Assembly: GCA_009760885.1 (NCBI GenBank) | Contig: CM019704.1 | Span: forward strand, 16,472,429-16,536,428 | Length of the DNA: 64,000 bases | From: Achatina immaculata | Taxonomy: Eukaryota; Mollusca; Gastropoda; Stylommatophora; Achatinidae | Reading direction: 5' to 3' | In this document: one piece after another, positions 22,421 through 32,772 of the stretch | Position numbering within the stretch: position 1 is the stretch's first letter | Layout of the letters: each line of letters starts with the position of its first letter | Program-made: the position numbers and the translations under genes | Notes under the pieces: model-generated | What the model saw: only the letters and a program-made list of their open reading frames with translations | Databases searched by the model: none | Told to the model about the DNA's origin: nothing

Positions 22421-23234
22421 TCGAGAGAAATCCGCCATGAAACATTTGAAGTATTTCAAAGACAATCTTCCTCTCTATTTAGCACCAAATAACAGGCGAG
22501 TAAGAGCACGATTTATATCATCGGCAATCCTGCTTTCATCTCCTCGTTATCTATTCCGCGCAAATACTTGAGGCTCATCTTGGCCAGTTCCTATCGGCTG
22601 TGTCACAGCAACCTTTGTTAAGTACTGGTCAGAGGGTAGTTCTTCCGTTTACTCGGAGGTTGGTAGGTTTCTTCCTTCTGACACTATCCTTACATCTGGA
22701 GAGCATGGACAGGGAATACACCACGTGAACTATCAGAGCTAGACTCACAGTATCTTATACATTTATTTGTGTTTAAAGAAAAAAAAAAAAATATATATAT
22801 ATATATATATTTATATTTTTGTAGGAGTCTCGCCTTTTTTTTCTGGACCACGCATTCGCGAAGTGCTGATGGTCGGTGGAGCTATTAAAGAGGACTTTGA
22901 TATATCGCAGCTGGTAGACAAGCAGCTGGCGCAGGGAGCGGTATGGCTTAAATGTCATATTTATGTTCTCAAGAACTCCTTGGGCCTTTTGACATTTCGG
23001 GCATGACCATCAGTGGGATAACTAATGCTATTAGTTTATCTCTTCTTATACAAATCTCTCTCTCTCTCTCTCACCCACCTCCCCATGCTCTCCTCCCATA
23101 ACTCAGTAAGTATACATCAGTGGCTTCCGACCTCTGGTTTGCGAACCATCAGCAGTTCTCGGAATATTATCAGGTGCTCCGCGGAATTTATTAACTACCG
23201 TCTACTATATGGACTACAACTAAACAAAATGAAA
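22421..23234. other. No gene; AT and CT microsatellites; MITE-like end at 23118
   Basis: AT tract at 22792-22811 and CT tract at 23050-23071. 'CAGTGGCTTCCGACCTCTGG' at 23119 resembles a hAT-type MITE end, without a visible partner. Confidence 0.45.
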
Positions 23235-23305
23235 ACCAAATACAAACATTTGAGAATGGAATCCACAGAATAATTTCTGGAGCGGTAAGACACTCTATAA
23301 CACAA
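23235..23305 (+). pseudogene. Short LINE polymerase fragment ('RIISGAVR')
   Basis: The plus strand reads 'QTFENGIHRIISGAVRHSIT', very like the 'IQN.ALR.I.GA.K.TP' segment between RT and RNase H in Jockey/R1-type LINEs. Only about 20 codons survive, so the assignment is tentative. Confidence 0.4.
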
Positions 23306-23389
23306 CAATAGAAGTTTGTTGTTTTTTTGTGTTAATAACCAAAGAAATCGAAACGTTTAACTTTCCGCTTATAACAGTCAGTATGACAT

Positions 23390-23640
23390 ACATCAAACTG
23401 AGGTGACTCGGGCACTTGGAGAGAATGGAAGATGATAAACAAACAAAGATGGTCTATACGGAAGTGATGAAAAGGGACAGATCAAGAGGTAGGCCTTGAC
23501 AACGATGGCCAGACAATCTACAAGAAGATACGCGCGTTTTTTTGTTTTTTTTTTGTTTTTTTTTTGAAGTCGACAGTTGGCAAGAAAAGATGAAAAGAGA
23601 GGAATGGATATATGTTCTTACCGTCCCCCATCTTCTTTTT
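23390..23640 (+). pseudogene. LINE family D reverse-transcriptase 3' fragment
   Basis: Reads 'LR.LGHLERMEDDKQTKMVY', 'EVMKRDRSRGRP', 'QRWPDNLQEDTR' and, after a T-rich interruption at 23539-23566, 'VDSWQEKMKREEW'. It parallels the minus-strand copy at 6185-6485. A stop follows RGRP. The T/G-rich interruption may be a local expansion. Confidence 0.7.
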
Positions 23641-23807
23641 TGTTGTTCAAACTTCTCTGACGCTGTGTGTTTAACGTGAACTGAGCTATTTGTTTTTGGA
23701 CGTGAAGCTGTGTATGGTTAAATACCAGTAATAACAACAGTATCACAAACACACAAACAAACAAACAATGATACACTATTTTAAAAAAAAGAATGATATT
23801 CTAGAAT
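23641..23807. other. No gene seen
   Basis: Short unique spacer with a CAAA-rich tract. Confidence 0.5.
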
Positions 23808-24105
23808 AAACAATAATGTTCAACTGATACTCTAAAATAAACAATAATATCCAACATATACTCTAAAATTAACAATAATATCCAACATATACTCTAAAAT
23901 AAATAATAATGTCCAACTGATACTCTAAAATAAACAATAATGTCCAACTAATACTCAAAAATAAATAATAACGTCCAACTGATACTCTAAAATAAACAAT
24001 AATATCCAACATATACTCTAAAATAAACAATAATGTCCAACTGATACTCTGAAATAAACAATAATATCCAACTGATGCTCTGAAGTAAACAGTAATGTCC
24101 AACTG
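23808..24105. repeat. 31-bp minisatellite, about 9-10 copies
   Basis: The unit contains 'CAACTGATACTCTAAAATAA' and 'ACAATAATGTC'. Variants CAACATATACTC and CAACTGATGCTC occur. Confidence 0.95.
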
Positions 24106-25218
24106 ATTGAAATTGACATAAAAAAACAATTGTACTGAAAGATGAGTATCAATAGGTCAGGCTGACATTTCAGTATTCGCCAATAACCTGACACAAGAAT
24201 GATGACGCTGACGCCGATATACAGACATTTTAAAAAAAAAACCCCGATGATGAGAAGCATGGAGGAGAAGTCGCGCCTGGAAATGATCGCAGCAATCCAC
24301 TTTTAATCACGCCAAAGCCCGGGACGCCGTCATCGGTCGGGACGATTAAAAAACATATCGTTTTACACGTTACGTGGACCAGGATGATGGATGCCTCGGT
24401 CCAACTCTGCAGGAGCGAAGCGGGATCACATGGACGCCTAATTCAAAACAAACAGCACGTACAATACTCGCACAGCCAAAGCCAAACTCCAGTATTACTA
24501 GATCCTGTTACCCCATTCTGGGAATCGTATTTTCAAATTCTTGTCAGGGCAAACCAGTTTGCAATTTTCCCATAATCCACGGCGTCGCCTCGTAATTTTA
24601 GGCCTTGTTCCGCTTCCTTTTCTCCATTGTCCAAAATGAATGCGTCTAACGCGATTCGTATCTGAAACCCACATTGTGATTACATTTTTTTTTCTCCCTA
24701 GTAATCATTTGATTTCTATTTAAAACAATGAGTGGAAGATGGTTTGATTACGCGGGATGTTGTATTAAGCTGAACCAAAGTTGACATTTTGCGTTACAGC
24801 CACAAAATGGATTTAGCTGATGTAGATAATCTTGCAATTAATTGAAGGGTTGGGGGGGGGGGGGGGGGGGGAGGAGGCAGGTGAACGATTGAATGGTGCA
24901 CAAGAAAGGTCCATTATAATGTGGGTTCTCCTTGACCAGACACAGAAAATATACGGGATGCCCATAAGAGTCAGCATGTGATCCGGGAAAACAGAGATTT
25001 ATTCTTCAATCTGGGAAAACATATCGATGTAATCGACATTTGTTAGAAATGTCTGAACCAATAGCCACACACATTCTCACACACACGCGCGCGCGCGCAT
25101 TTATTTCAATAAATCTCCAAGAAAATTTGTGTAGCTTAGGCTGAATTTGTTTTTAAGATTGTAACTTTTATTTATTTATTTTTTTACAGATCCATTTATT
25201 TCTACTACTACTACTACC

Positions 25219-25249
<31 letters not shown>

Positions 25250-25331
25250 TCTACTACTACTACTATTACTACTACTACTACTATTGCTGCTGCTGTTGAT
25301 GCTACTACTATTACTACTTTTCTTTATGAAA
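24106..25331. other. No gene; poly-G, CA/CG and CTA microsatellites
   Basis: About 1.2 kb without a supported gene. A G run of about 20 lies at 24851-24872, a CA/CG alternating tract at 25078-25100 and a CTA/CCA trinucleotide tract at 25200-25316. Confidence 0.55.
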
Positions 25332-25435
25332 CTGCGCATTGGTGTTATTTGCAGTTGATGAAGTGAAGATGTTGAGGAACATCATAGTTTCGGATTAGGA
25401 GCGGGCTATGACGGCTATTTTGTTTCCAGTGCCTG
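25332..25435 (+). repeat. Interspersed repeat R, copy 4, left part
   Basis: 'TTTGCAGTTGATGAAGTGAA' then 'GATGTTGAGGAACA' and 'GGAGCGGGCTATGACGGC' match the start of R at 40160, 63213 and (reversed) 58160. The repeat is interrupted here by a LINE family C fragment and resumes at 25651. Confidence 0.75.
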
Positions 25436-25650
25436 AATTTAGAGAAGACAATCTTGGAAGGGTACATAATGAGATAAAGAAAGAGAGGAAGACCAAGTTG
25501 AAGATGGCTGCAAGACATCGTTGATAATCTGCAAATTGATGCATCAGCAGCAGGGCATCTTGCTTCCAGCCCAGAGGTATACAGGAGAGCTGTTAGGGAG
25601 GCAAAGTTCCGCAAGGGACATGCGAATGACTGACTGACTGAATGAGTGGG
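25436..25650 (+). mobile_element. LINE family C 3' fragment inserted into repeat R
   Basis: A 5'-truncated 3' end of family C, plus strand, containing 'GAAGGGTACATAATGAGA', 'AAGATGGCTGCAAGACATCG' and 'GCAAAGTTCCGCAAGGGACA', and ending with a (CTGA)n tail at 25628-25643. The flanking sequence resumes repeat R, and CTGAAT occurs at both borders (25431 region and 25640 region), consistent with a short target-site duplication. Confidence 0.8.
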
Positions 25651-25885
25651 GCTAAGAAAGCGGAGAAGTGTGTGATACTTCTTTAGTAGACTCCACCACC
25701 ACGAGGGACTATGATACCCCTGCCGTGTAAGCCAGGTTAGGCCTATTGTTAGAAGGGGGGGCAGGGAGGGAATAACTGGGAGGTGGGACACGCTCGTGGT
25801 CCGACATGGTTCACCAACCTTGACCATAGCACGTCTATTATGAGTTTCTGACTGCAAAATCGGACAGTCTCTGCCCCCTAGTCCT
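25651..25885 (+). repeat. Interspersed repeat R, copy 4, right part
   Basis: Continues R with 'ACTTCTTTAGTAGACTCCAC', 'GACTATGATACCCCTGCC' and 'AGGCCTATTGTTAGAAGG', matching 40295-40370 and 63360-63430. It ends with 'AAAATCGGACAGTCTCTGCC'. Confidence 0.8.
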
Positions 25886-25914
25886 ATCCATATATATATA
25901 TATATATATATACA

Positions 25915-26882
25915 TTCATTTGCATGTCCCTTGCGGAACTTTGCCTCCCAAACAGCACTCCTGTAGGCCTCTCGGTTGTGAGCAAGATGGGCTGCCGCTG
26001 CTGCATCCATTTGTAGGTAATCAACAATGTCTTGCAGCCATCTTCATTTTGGTCACCCTCTCTCTTTTTTCCATTATGTACCCTTCCAATACGGTCTTCT
26101 CTAAATTATCATGACGTTTAATGTGTCCAAAATATTTAAGTTTTCTCTCTTTAATCCTCTTTACTAGCCAGCCTTCTTCAATATCAAGCTCTTGTAGTAT
26201 AGATATATTTGTTCTTTTTTTGTGTCCACGATATTTGGAGAACTCTTCTGTAGCATTTACATTCAAAAGCATTTATGTGTTTCTCAGCTGTTTTGTTAAG
26301 TGTCCAGGTCTCACAGGCATATGTTGCGATGGGAAAGATGCATGCCCTTAAAAATCTTATTTTTGTGGTTCTGTCTGCTCCTCTCCACAGATTCTTTATT
26401 TGTTTTACTTTCTGAAGAGAGATAGATGTCCTCCTTTTAATTTCCCTCATTTTATCTCCATTATTAGTTAGTAGTGATCCAAGATATTCAAAATTCTCCA
26501 CTTCTTCCAGTTTTTCCTCATTGATACATATTTCAGCTGCCTTGTTTGTTTTGTCAGTTGTCATCAATTTAGTTTTGTTTGCATTAAAATAGAGGTTCCT
26601 CTCTTCGCTGTTCTTACGGACTGACATAATTAGTTTTTGCATTCCTTTTTGTGTTGTGGACAGTAATACTGTCATCAGCATATCTAATCTCTGGTATTTC
26701 ATAACCTCCAATTGTTATGGCATCATAATATTCTTTGTCTACATCTTCTCTAACATTCCTCGTTATATTTTCAGTATTATTCTTACTGCTGCTTGTTGGT
26801 CTAGATACAGCAGTGATGTTAATTGTATCAAATGTGTTGGAAATCCCATTTTTTCCATTATTTCCCAAAGTTTCTTGTGATC

Positions 26883-26974
<92 letters not shown>

Positions 26975-27040
26975 TATATATAAATCAACAACAATCCATG
27001 CTCTTCTTTAATCCCTACAATATCCACGAAATTCATTCGT
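25915..27040 (-). pseudogene. LINE family C reverse transcriptase, longest copy
   Basis: Minus-strand reading: 'LWEIMEKMGFPTHLIQLI', then a deletion, 'GGYEIPEIRYADDSI' (palm motif C, catalytic aspartates kept), 'QKLIMSVRKNSEERN', 'VENFEYLGSLLTNNGD', 'ACIFPIATYACETWTLNK' and 'RRVLQISWTQ'. After a frameshift come 'WLVKRIKERKLKYFGH' and the 3' end near 25918. Upstream of 26886 the frame runs into an (AT)n tract that begins inside 'VVDLYK', where motif A (K-A-F-D) is expected; sequence resumes at 26983. Multiple frameshifts and a large motif B deletion make it inactive. Confidence 0.8.
26886..26982. repeat. (AT)n microsatellite inside LINE family C
   Basis: Nearly pure TA repeats of about 95 bases with small ACATAC and ATAATA interruptions. 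It occupies the place of RT motif A codons of the surrounding LINE. Confidence 0.95.
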
Positions 27041-27360
27041 GGTTAAAAATTAGATAAAAATATTTCATCAGAGCCATAAGCCGTCTTAGAAAATCTTCAA
27101 CTGGCGTCGTAATTCTTCCTTGGAACACATGTTGCTTGTCACACAATGCCGTAATTCGCTTCTGTGCACGTTTCTTTATTAGCTAGAATCGTATTTCGTC
27201 TCTGTTGACTTATTTAGTAACGTAATTTGGCTTTCATGAAATTTCTCTTCATACAACGCTGTAACGTGCTTGTACGATTCTTCGGGTTCCACTGTAACTA
27301 GCTGCGAACTATGTATGTGCAATCATGGCAATATTATGTCCTTGCTTAATCATACAGTAA
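27041..27360. other. No gene seen
   Basis: A+T-rich sequence with recurring phrases 'CGTAATTCG/CGTAATTTGG' but no clear array. Confidence 0.4.
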
Positions 27361-27573
27361 ATGTTAGTATGTGAGTTTTCTTATAACTTCTATTTGTTCG
27401 GGCCCATAAGAGAAGGACTTGGTGAGAAACATTTTCTTAACAACGATGCTGTGAAAGCAGCCGTGAAAAGGGTCACCTCTGTTGGTGAAGATTTTTTCAC
27501 ACAGGCTCTTGTTCATCTCTGGCAAAAATGCATAAGAAATGTCGGTGTCTACGCGGACAAAAATAGTGTTTTG
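27361..27573 (+). pseudogene. Mariner transposase C-terminal fragment
   Basis: The frame reads 'LFGPIREGLGEKHFLNND', 'AVKAAVKRVTSVGEDFF' and 'LVHLWQKCIRNVGVYADK', then a stop. This matches the invariant C-terminal layout of mariner (SETMAR-type) transposases: LFGPLKE-LGG--F, EV--AV, FF--GI--L--RW-KCI--GDYVEK. The catalytic core is absent upstream, so it is a relic. It lies 230 bp from, and opposite in orientation to, the mariner at 27799-29126. Confidence 0.8.
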
Positions 27574-27798
27574 TAGCTGAGATATTGCTCTATCAAGTAG
27601 TGTTGTCGTGATCTTATATTTTGCAGTTTACATGTACAAAGATTAGGATGCATTACTTTCGAAGCGACCCTCGTAAATCCCATAATCTTAGTTTATTCTG
27701 CGTCCAGAAAGATATTTAGATACACTAACAATAGTCTAGAAAGATATTTAGATATACTAACAATAGTCTAGAAAGATATATATATATATATATCACAC
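27574..27798. other. No gene; a 39-bp duplication and AT tract
   Basis: 'AGAAAGATATTTAGATACAC' and its neighbour phrase occur in tandem at 27706-27775, then an AT tract runs up to the mariner terminus. Confidence 0.6.
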
Positions 27799-27831
27799 AC
27801 AATGTCCGACAAGTAAGTAATAAGACAAATT
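27799..27831. repeat. Mariner terminal inverted repeat, left
   Basis: 'ACAATGTCCGACAAGTAAGT' begins the repeat. It pairs with 29093-29125 in inverse orientation. Confidence 0.85.
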
Positions 27832-27883
27832 CCATTTTTAAAAAATGATAAAATAAACACCAGCTGAGGATATAACCGATATT

Positions 27884-28966
27884 TTATTCAAAGTAAGCCC
27901 CTTGTGCACTGGTACAGCGAGTGGCACGATCTAACAAACACTGGAACGACCTCTGCAGTTCTTCTGTTGGTATAGCCCTTGAACTCGATGTTGCGGTCCT
28001 GTAGATGTCATCAGTATCGTCAAAGAAACGTCCTTTCAATGGTAACTTTAATTTTGGGAAAATTATAGAAAATAATCTCAGGGAGACAAATCTGGGGAAT
28101 ACGATGGATGGCTGAAAACACACACTTGTTTTTGGGCCAAAATTTCCTGTACAACTACCGCCCGGTGAGCTGGTGCATTATCATGAAGAAGGAAAAAACT
28201 GCCAGGTGTTGAATACTCGGGTCGGACTCGGAGAATCCTTTTCAATAAGCGTTTCAAAATACTTAAATAAATTTTGGCAGTGACAGTCTGTCCCTCTGGA
28301 ATAAATTCTGTGTGAATAATTCCTTTGCTGTCGTAGAAGCACACCAACACTGTCTTCGCTTTCGACTTTTGAAGACGATTTTTTTTTACTTTTGGTGATG
28401 ATGATGACTTCCATTAAGCACTTTGGCGTTTAGTTGTGGGATCATAGCGGAAAATCCATGTTTCATCCTCTTCAGCAATCACATTTAAGAAATGTTTATT
28501 TGTGCGACAAGTTTTGATGATGTCTTTTCCGTACTCAACACGCTGATGTTTTTGAACATCAGACAACGAATGTGGTACAAACTGGCAAGTAACTTTTTTT
28601 CTTGTCCAAATCTTCTACTAAAATTTTACGAATGGTCTCTCGGTTAATACTACATTCATCTGCCATCATCCGCACAGTCAAACAACTATCTTCTTGCATC
28701 CGTTCTCTGACTTTTGCAATGAGTTCCTCATTACGAACAGAAATTGGGCGTCCATGTCTATTTGCATTTGTAATCGTTTCCACACCACGTTTAAATCGTG
28801 AATACCACCTGAACATCTGTGCACGAGATAAACAATTATCCCCATAAATGTGTCCCATCAATTCAACTGTCTCAAGTGCACTTTTTCCGAGTTTTAAACA
28901 TAATTTAATGTTAGCTTTTTGTTCTATGCTGATTATGTGACAACGCAACTTTAACTGTGCCAACAA
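27884..28966 (-). pseudogene. Mariner transposase, broken by stops and frameshifts
   Basis: The N-terminal frame (28966-28559) carries the first helix-turn-helix ('IEQKANIKLCLKLGKSALET'), the WYSRFK..-type box, the linker 'RHGRPISV' and the second helix-turn-helix ending 'NRETIRKIL'. Shifted frames follow with 'EEDETWIFRYDP' (first catalytic Asp), 'FFLLHDNAPAHRA' (second Asp) and 'SYSPDLSP-xDYFL' (third Asp). Thirty-four residues separate the second and third Asp, the D34D signature of mariners; the residue before the third Asp is now a TGA stop. Other lesions: TAA after 'KRQSA', TAA after DYFL, and frame changes near 28570 and 28100. No clear ATG precedes the N-terminus. Confidence 0.9.
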
Positions 28967-29092
28967 AATGGCGGCTCGTTTGTCGTCTGCTTATCGGGCG
29001 GTGATGAAAAGTTGCCAGATCATAGATGAAGGTTGCCTCTTTGAACTCCATGCTGTGCTTCATAGATGGCAAATTTGTCTTGGCCATAATAA

Positions 29093-29126
29093 AATCGGTT
29101 TCATTACTTAATTGTAGGACCTTGTA
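29093..29126. repeat. Mariner terminal inverted repeat, right
   Basis: Inverse partner of 27799-27831, reading 'CTACAAGGTCCTACAATTAA' on the minus strand. Confidence 0.85.
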
Positions 29127-29137
29127 GAAATAGGAAA

Positions 29138-29141
<4 letters not shown>

Positions 29142-29201
<60 letters not shown>
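29142..29201. repeat. (CT)n microsatellite
   Basis: About 60 bases of CT with one T-rich interruption. Confidence 0.95.
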
Positions 29202-29202
<1 letters not shown>

Positions 29203-29269
29203 TGTAGAGGAAGAAACGACAGTCTTCAGATCGGCAGACAAGTGCCCTCGTTCCCTCCTCTTTCAAAAG

Positions 29270-29418
29270 TTTCTTTTATTCTGCTACACATTTGGCTACA
29301 CACTGTAACCAAACAATGTTCTTTTATTCAGCTACATGCTGTAACCAAACAATGTTCTTTTATTCTGCCACATGCTGTAACTAAACAGTGCTCTTTTATT
29401 CTGCTACACACTACTGTA
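29270..29418. repeat. About 36-bp minisatellite, 3-4 copies
   Basis: The unit contains 'TAACCAAACAATGTTCTTTT' and 'ATTCTGCTACATGCTG'. Confidence 0.85.
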
Positions 29419-30050
29419 ACCTTATAGAAAGTCTGCATACTATGTCACTTTTCTACAGGCAGACTCATTACGAAACATCTAACACGACCGCAGATGGCAT
29501 TTCTCTGCTGTAGAACACGATGGAATGACGAAATAATAAACAAAACACACAAAAATCTAGCAAAAAATGATGGACAACCCAGCGTGTGCCCGGACAGTTT
29601 TACACAAAACCTTCCCATCTCAAACTGAGAAGCTGAGTCACAATATCTTCATTTCTCTAGGAAATCACAAAATACAAGTATGACATAAAAATCACGCATT
29701 TTTGTTTAAGATTACATTTTATGTTCCTTACTTTCAGTTTTTCAGTTTTAAAACCTATATTTTTATTTTATTTTATTTGCCTGGCTGAAGTAGGGGTAAA
29801 ACAATTTTACATACTACCTATTTTGTATATTATCTTTAATGTTTATATCCAGCTTAAACATATTTCAAAACCAAGAGACAACACAGAGTTAATAATGCTT
29901 ATATTTATACAAATTTACAAAGAGGAAACAACAAGGTTGAAAACAAGCACAATAAACTAATAAAGAACAGTACTGTATGGTTAGACCTTTGGAAAAAAAA
30001 AAGTAAACAAAGAACTTTTAGATGCGAGAGGAAGAAAAATGGCAAGAGAA
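29419..30050. other. No gene seen
   Basis: A+T-rich unique-looking sequence with no supported ORF. Confidence 0.5.
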
Positions 30051-30150
30051 TTATCTGGGACTTGAACTCCGTACTCCGGTACCACATGCAACCACGTAGC
30101 AACGAGAGAACACCGCATTAGTCAACTTAGCCATGCGCCCTCCTCTTGCT
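30051..30150 (-). mobile_element. tRNA-derived SINE-like segment
   Basis: On the minus strand 'ATGGCTAAGTTGACTAATGC' has A-box character and 'GGAGTTCAAGTCCCAGA' is a perfect GTTCAAGTC B box, with a long intervening arm like a tRNA-Leu/Ser type. It is followed on the minus strand by an A/T-rich body ('TTCTCTTGCCATTTTTC'). A similar B-box region with the same downstream sequence lies at 59325-59365, so this is a dispersed family rather than a tRNA gene. Confidence 0.6.
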
Positions 30151-31734
30151 GACTGAGTTACCGCCGCTGGTACTTACGCCCGAGGTCACGGCATATACAG
30201 AGATATATATTTAACAGGCTTTATTTCTACGGGAAAAATTAATGTCGGATACTTTTTGAACATTCTACGTGAAAAATTAATGTCGGATACTTTTTTGAAC
30301 AGACCTCGCATATTTTTTTTAACTGCATATTTTATGTGCAAATTACATGTATTGCATTTGTTATATTCTTCACCTTTATATGCTGATGTGTTGCTACATT
30401 GTAACATATTTACATACACCTTCAATTCTCTTACATGAACCTCCCTCACTGTTCTTTCTACCAGCTATTTCGACAACAAGAAAACAAACACAGATTGTTA
30501 ATGGAGATCTATTAGATTGAAAAGCCAGTAATATTGCAACACGTGTCCCGTGACGATTCCATTTCTGGAAAATTATATTGGACTTTTTTAATCTAACCGT
30601 ATCGCAATAATCAACACGTGCGCGGACGTACACAAGTTACAGGATGAGTAGTCAGTTCGAGAGCGTCAGTGCGGGCTAATCTTCCAGGGATATTGGATTC
30701 ATACGCAGCAATGTGGGTTCTTCAAGCAAGGATTGAGAAGCTAGGGTGAATCAGGGGCGGAACTAGTTAGCAAACTCTAAGCGTGGGTGAGGAGGACGAG
30801 AGGTCGTCAGGATAGACAAAGAGAAAGAACGAGTGGACAAGTTGGCGGGAGGACAGACAGACAAACATGGAACAGTCGAGCGAAGGGGGTTAGGCACGGA
30901 GAACGAACAAACGAATTTTATTTTTCACAGAATGAAGAATTGACAAAATATGCTGGACGGCCAGACAGACAGATAGATAGATAGACTGATAATATCCCAA
31001 AACCTCTAAGACATCTGCCCAAGAAAGCACATACACATATTCATAAGAACATAAGATACGCACTTTCACAAATCCAACAAAGGACTACAGATACATCCAC
31101 GCCACAACACCACCACCCCCCCCCCAACTCCATCCCCATATGGATCAATTAAAGGATAGCGATACAAAATCACCATTCTCTTGTTCCTCCTCTCCCACCC
31201 CACTCCTCCCCCTCCCACGACCAAAAGTCCCATAAGTATCACGGAATACAAGCAAACCAAAACGCACCTCAATGCATCACCATTTCATCTTGTACTTAAA
31301 TACTGGCATGTGTTTGTGTAAGCAAGAAAAACTATAGAACAGTCTATCCTCGTGATACAAAGTTACTTCACTTCAACATGAAACAGGTCCTCTTTGTTCC
31401 CCCACCCCCCCACCCCCCGTTTAATTCAAAAATATCCTCTTGAAGACAAAAAGCTCCTCCGACTAACACAAGATATTCGCACATATGCCACCAACAAAAA
31501 CCAAAAAAAAAAAAAAATTGCACATTGGCTTGCAGATAGTAAGATAAAACGATTGATGTAATTTACATGGAAAACAGCCATCACCGTACATTGCCGGGCA
31601 AATGACTTCATGAAATATTGTGTAACAACGAGGGTGATGTCAGTTTATTATGTCTTCAGACGTTGTCTGTGTGATTTATGTGACGAGGTGTGTTCTGGGA
31701 ACTCGGTGAGCCAGACGTTCCTCTCGTAGCCACC
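30151..31734. other. No gene seen
   Basis: About 1.6 kb without a supported gene. 'GAAAAATTAATGTCGGATAC' occurs twice (30233-30292). GACA/GATA tetranucleotides lie at 30963-30985, a CCACCCCC-rich stretch at 31110-31210 and an A run at 31505-31518. Confidence 0.5.
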
Positions 31735-31873
31735 ATGAAAGATGAGAAAGTACAGATACTCATCATGAAGGGTGACAAAGTATAGATAATCACCATGAAT
31801 GGTAAGAAAGTGTAGATAATCACCATGAATGGTAAGAAAGTGTAGATAATCACCATGAAAGGTGAGAAAGTAT
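31735..31873. repeat. 30-bp minisatellite, block 1, about 4-5 copies
   Basis: The unit is 'AGATAATCACCATGAA' plus 'GGTGAGAAAGTAT'. The same unit resumes at 32773 after about 890 bp of unrelated sequence. Confidence 0.9.
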
Positions 31874-32772
31874 ATCTTCTTCTTCTTCGTTAGCTTCTAC
31901 TATCAAAATAGCCCCGTGATCCTCCTGAATTTACTCCTGTGGTCCTCGATGTGTCCCGTGGTCCCCCTGTGGTCTCAGAGACGCTCACAAGAGATCCCCG
32001 AGAGGATCACAAGAGGTTCAGAGTATTGCGGGGCTTGGGCCTGAATTCTTGGTGGGTCGCAGAAGCGGGAATGCGTGACACCGTGGTCTTCGTTGCACCA
32101 GTTTAATCTAGAGTTGGAGTTTTTCAACGGAAAACCTCGACGCGTTTTGGATATCAGTATATCCCCGCTGGGTGAGAGGTGGTTGCCCATCTAGCCTAGA
32201 GTTGGACTTTCTCACCGGAAAACCTCAGTGTGATTAGGACACGCATACATCCCCACCGTGTGAGAGGTGGTTGCCTATCTAGTCTGCTCTGGTCCAGTAT
32301 TTCCGATTTCAGCATTTTGTGGTTGTGGCCGATACCCTTCCTAGTTGTAACCAGGACGGAGCTATTGTCCAGGAAGACGAATCATCGCCACTAGTAAGTT
32401 TCACCCCTGGGTTGAGCCGGTTTAGGCATATTATCCTAGTATAGGCGTGCTTGGGACATGACCGACCTCTAGAGCGGAGGTACCGTGACATGAGCAGTCA
32501 TCAAGTTTCACCCCTGGGTTAAGCCGGTTTAGGCATATTTCACCAGTATGGTATACATCGGACGTGGCCGGCCTCTAGAGCAGAAGTGCCGTGATATGAG
32601 TAGCTCTTGCCGCGAGACTACTGGACATACCAGTAGATAGTGATTAAGCTTCACTTTATCCTTTCTATCACCTTTTCACAGCGGTGCCGCACGGCAACCC
32701 TAATCGCTTTCGCATTTTCTTCATTGGCCGGGAGGAGTTTTACTCCACGGGCGGCATCTGAAGATTCTCGCC
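31874..32772. mobile_element. About 890-bp unidentified insertion splitting the 30-bp array
   Basis: The sequence interrupts a 30-bp array and 'GTGAGAAAGTATA' flanks both sides, though this is also the array unit. Internally it has two diverged tandem duplications, each about 100 bp: 32105-32280 ('CTAGAGTTGGA', 'GTGAGAGGTGGTTGCC') and 32391-32610 ('AAGTTTCACCCCTGGGTT', 'CTCTAGAGC'). Its first 70 bases recur at 47643-47725. No coding capacity. LTR- or MITE-like by behaviour, but the class is unknown. Confidence 0.55.

Larger units (their letters stand above)
27799..29126 (-). mobile_element. Mariner-family DNA transposon, nearly complete but inactive
   Basis: About 1.33 kb, the usual mariner length. 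Terminal inverted repeats pair 27804-27831 with 29093-29120 (22 of 28 positions match by eye: left starts 'GTCCGACAAGTAAGTAAT', right on the minus strand 'GTCCTACAATTAAGTAAT'), with 'ACAA' extending the match outward to about 27799 and 29125. The transposase (minus strand) fills the interior. A TA lies at the right border (29125-29126); the left border abuts an AT microsatellite, so the TA target duplication is plausible but ambiguous. Confidence 0.9.

Noticed and set aside
22022..22465. 147-codon Ser/Leu-rich minus-strand ORF
   Set aside because: Low-complexity GA-rich DNA read in reverse; no domain.
26735..27011. ORFs rich in IYIYIYI
   Set aside because: AT microsatellite translated; the surrounding coding signal belongs to the minus-strand LINE.
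30051..30150. Functional tRNA gene
   Set aside because: Although the B box is perfect, the arms do not pair convincingly by eye and a related fragment exists at 59300, which favours a SINE.
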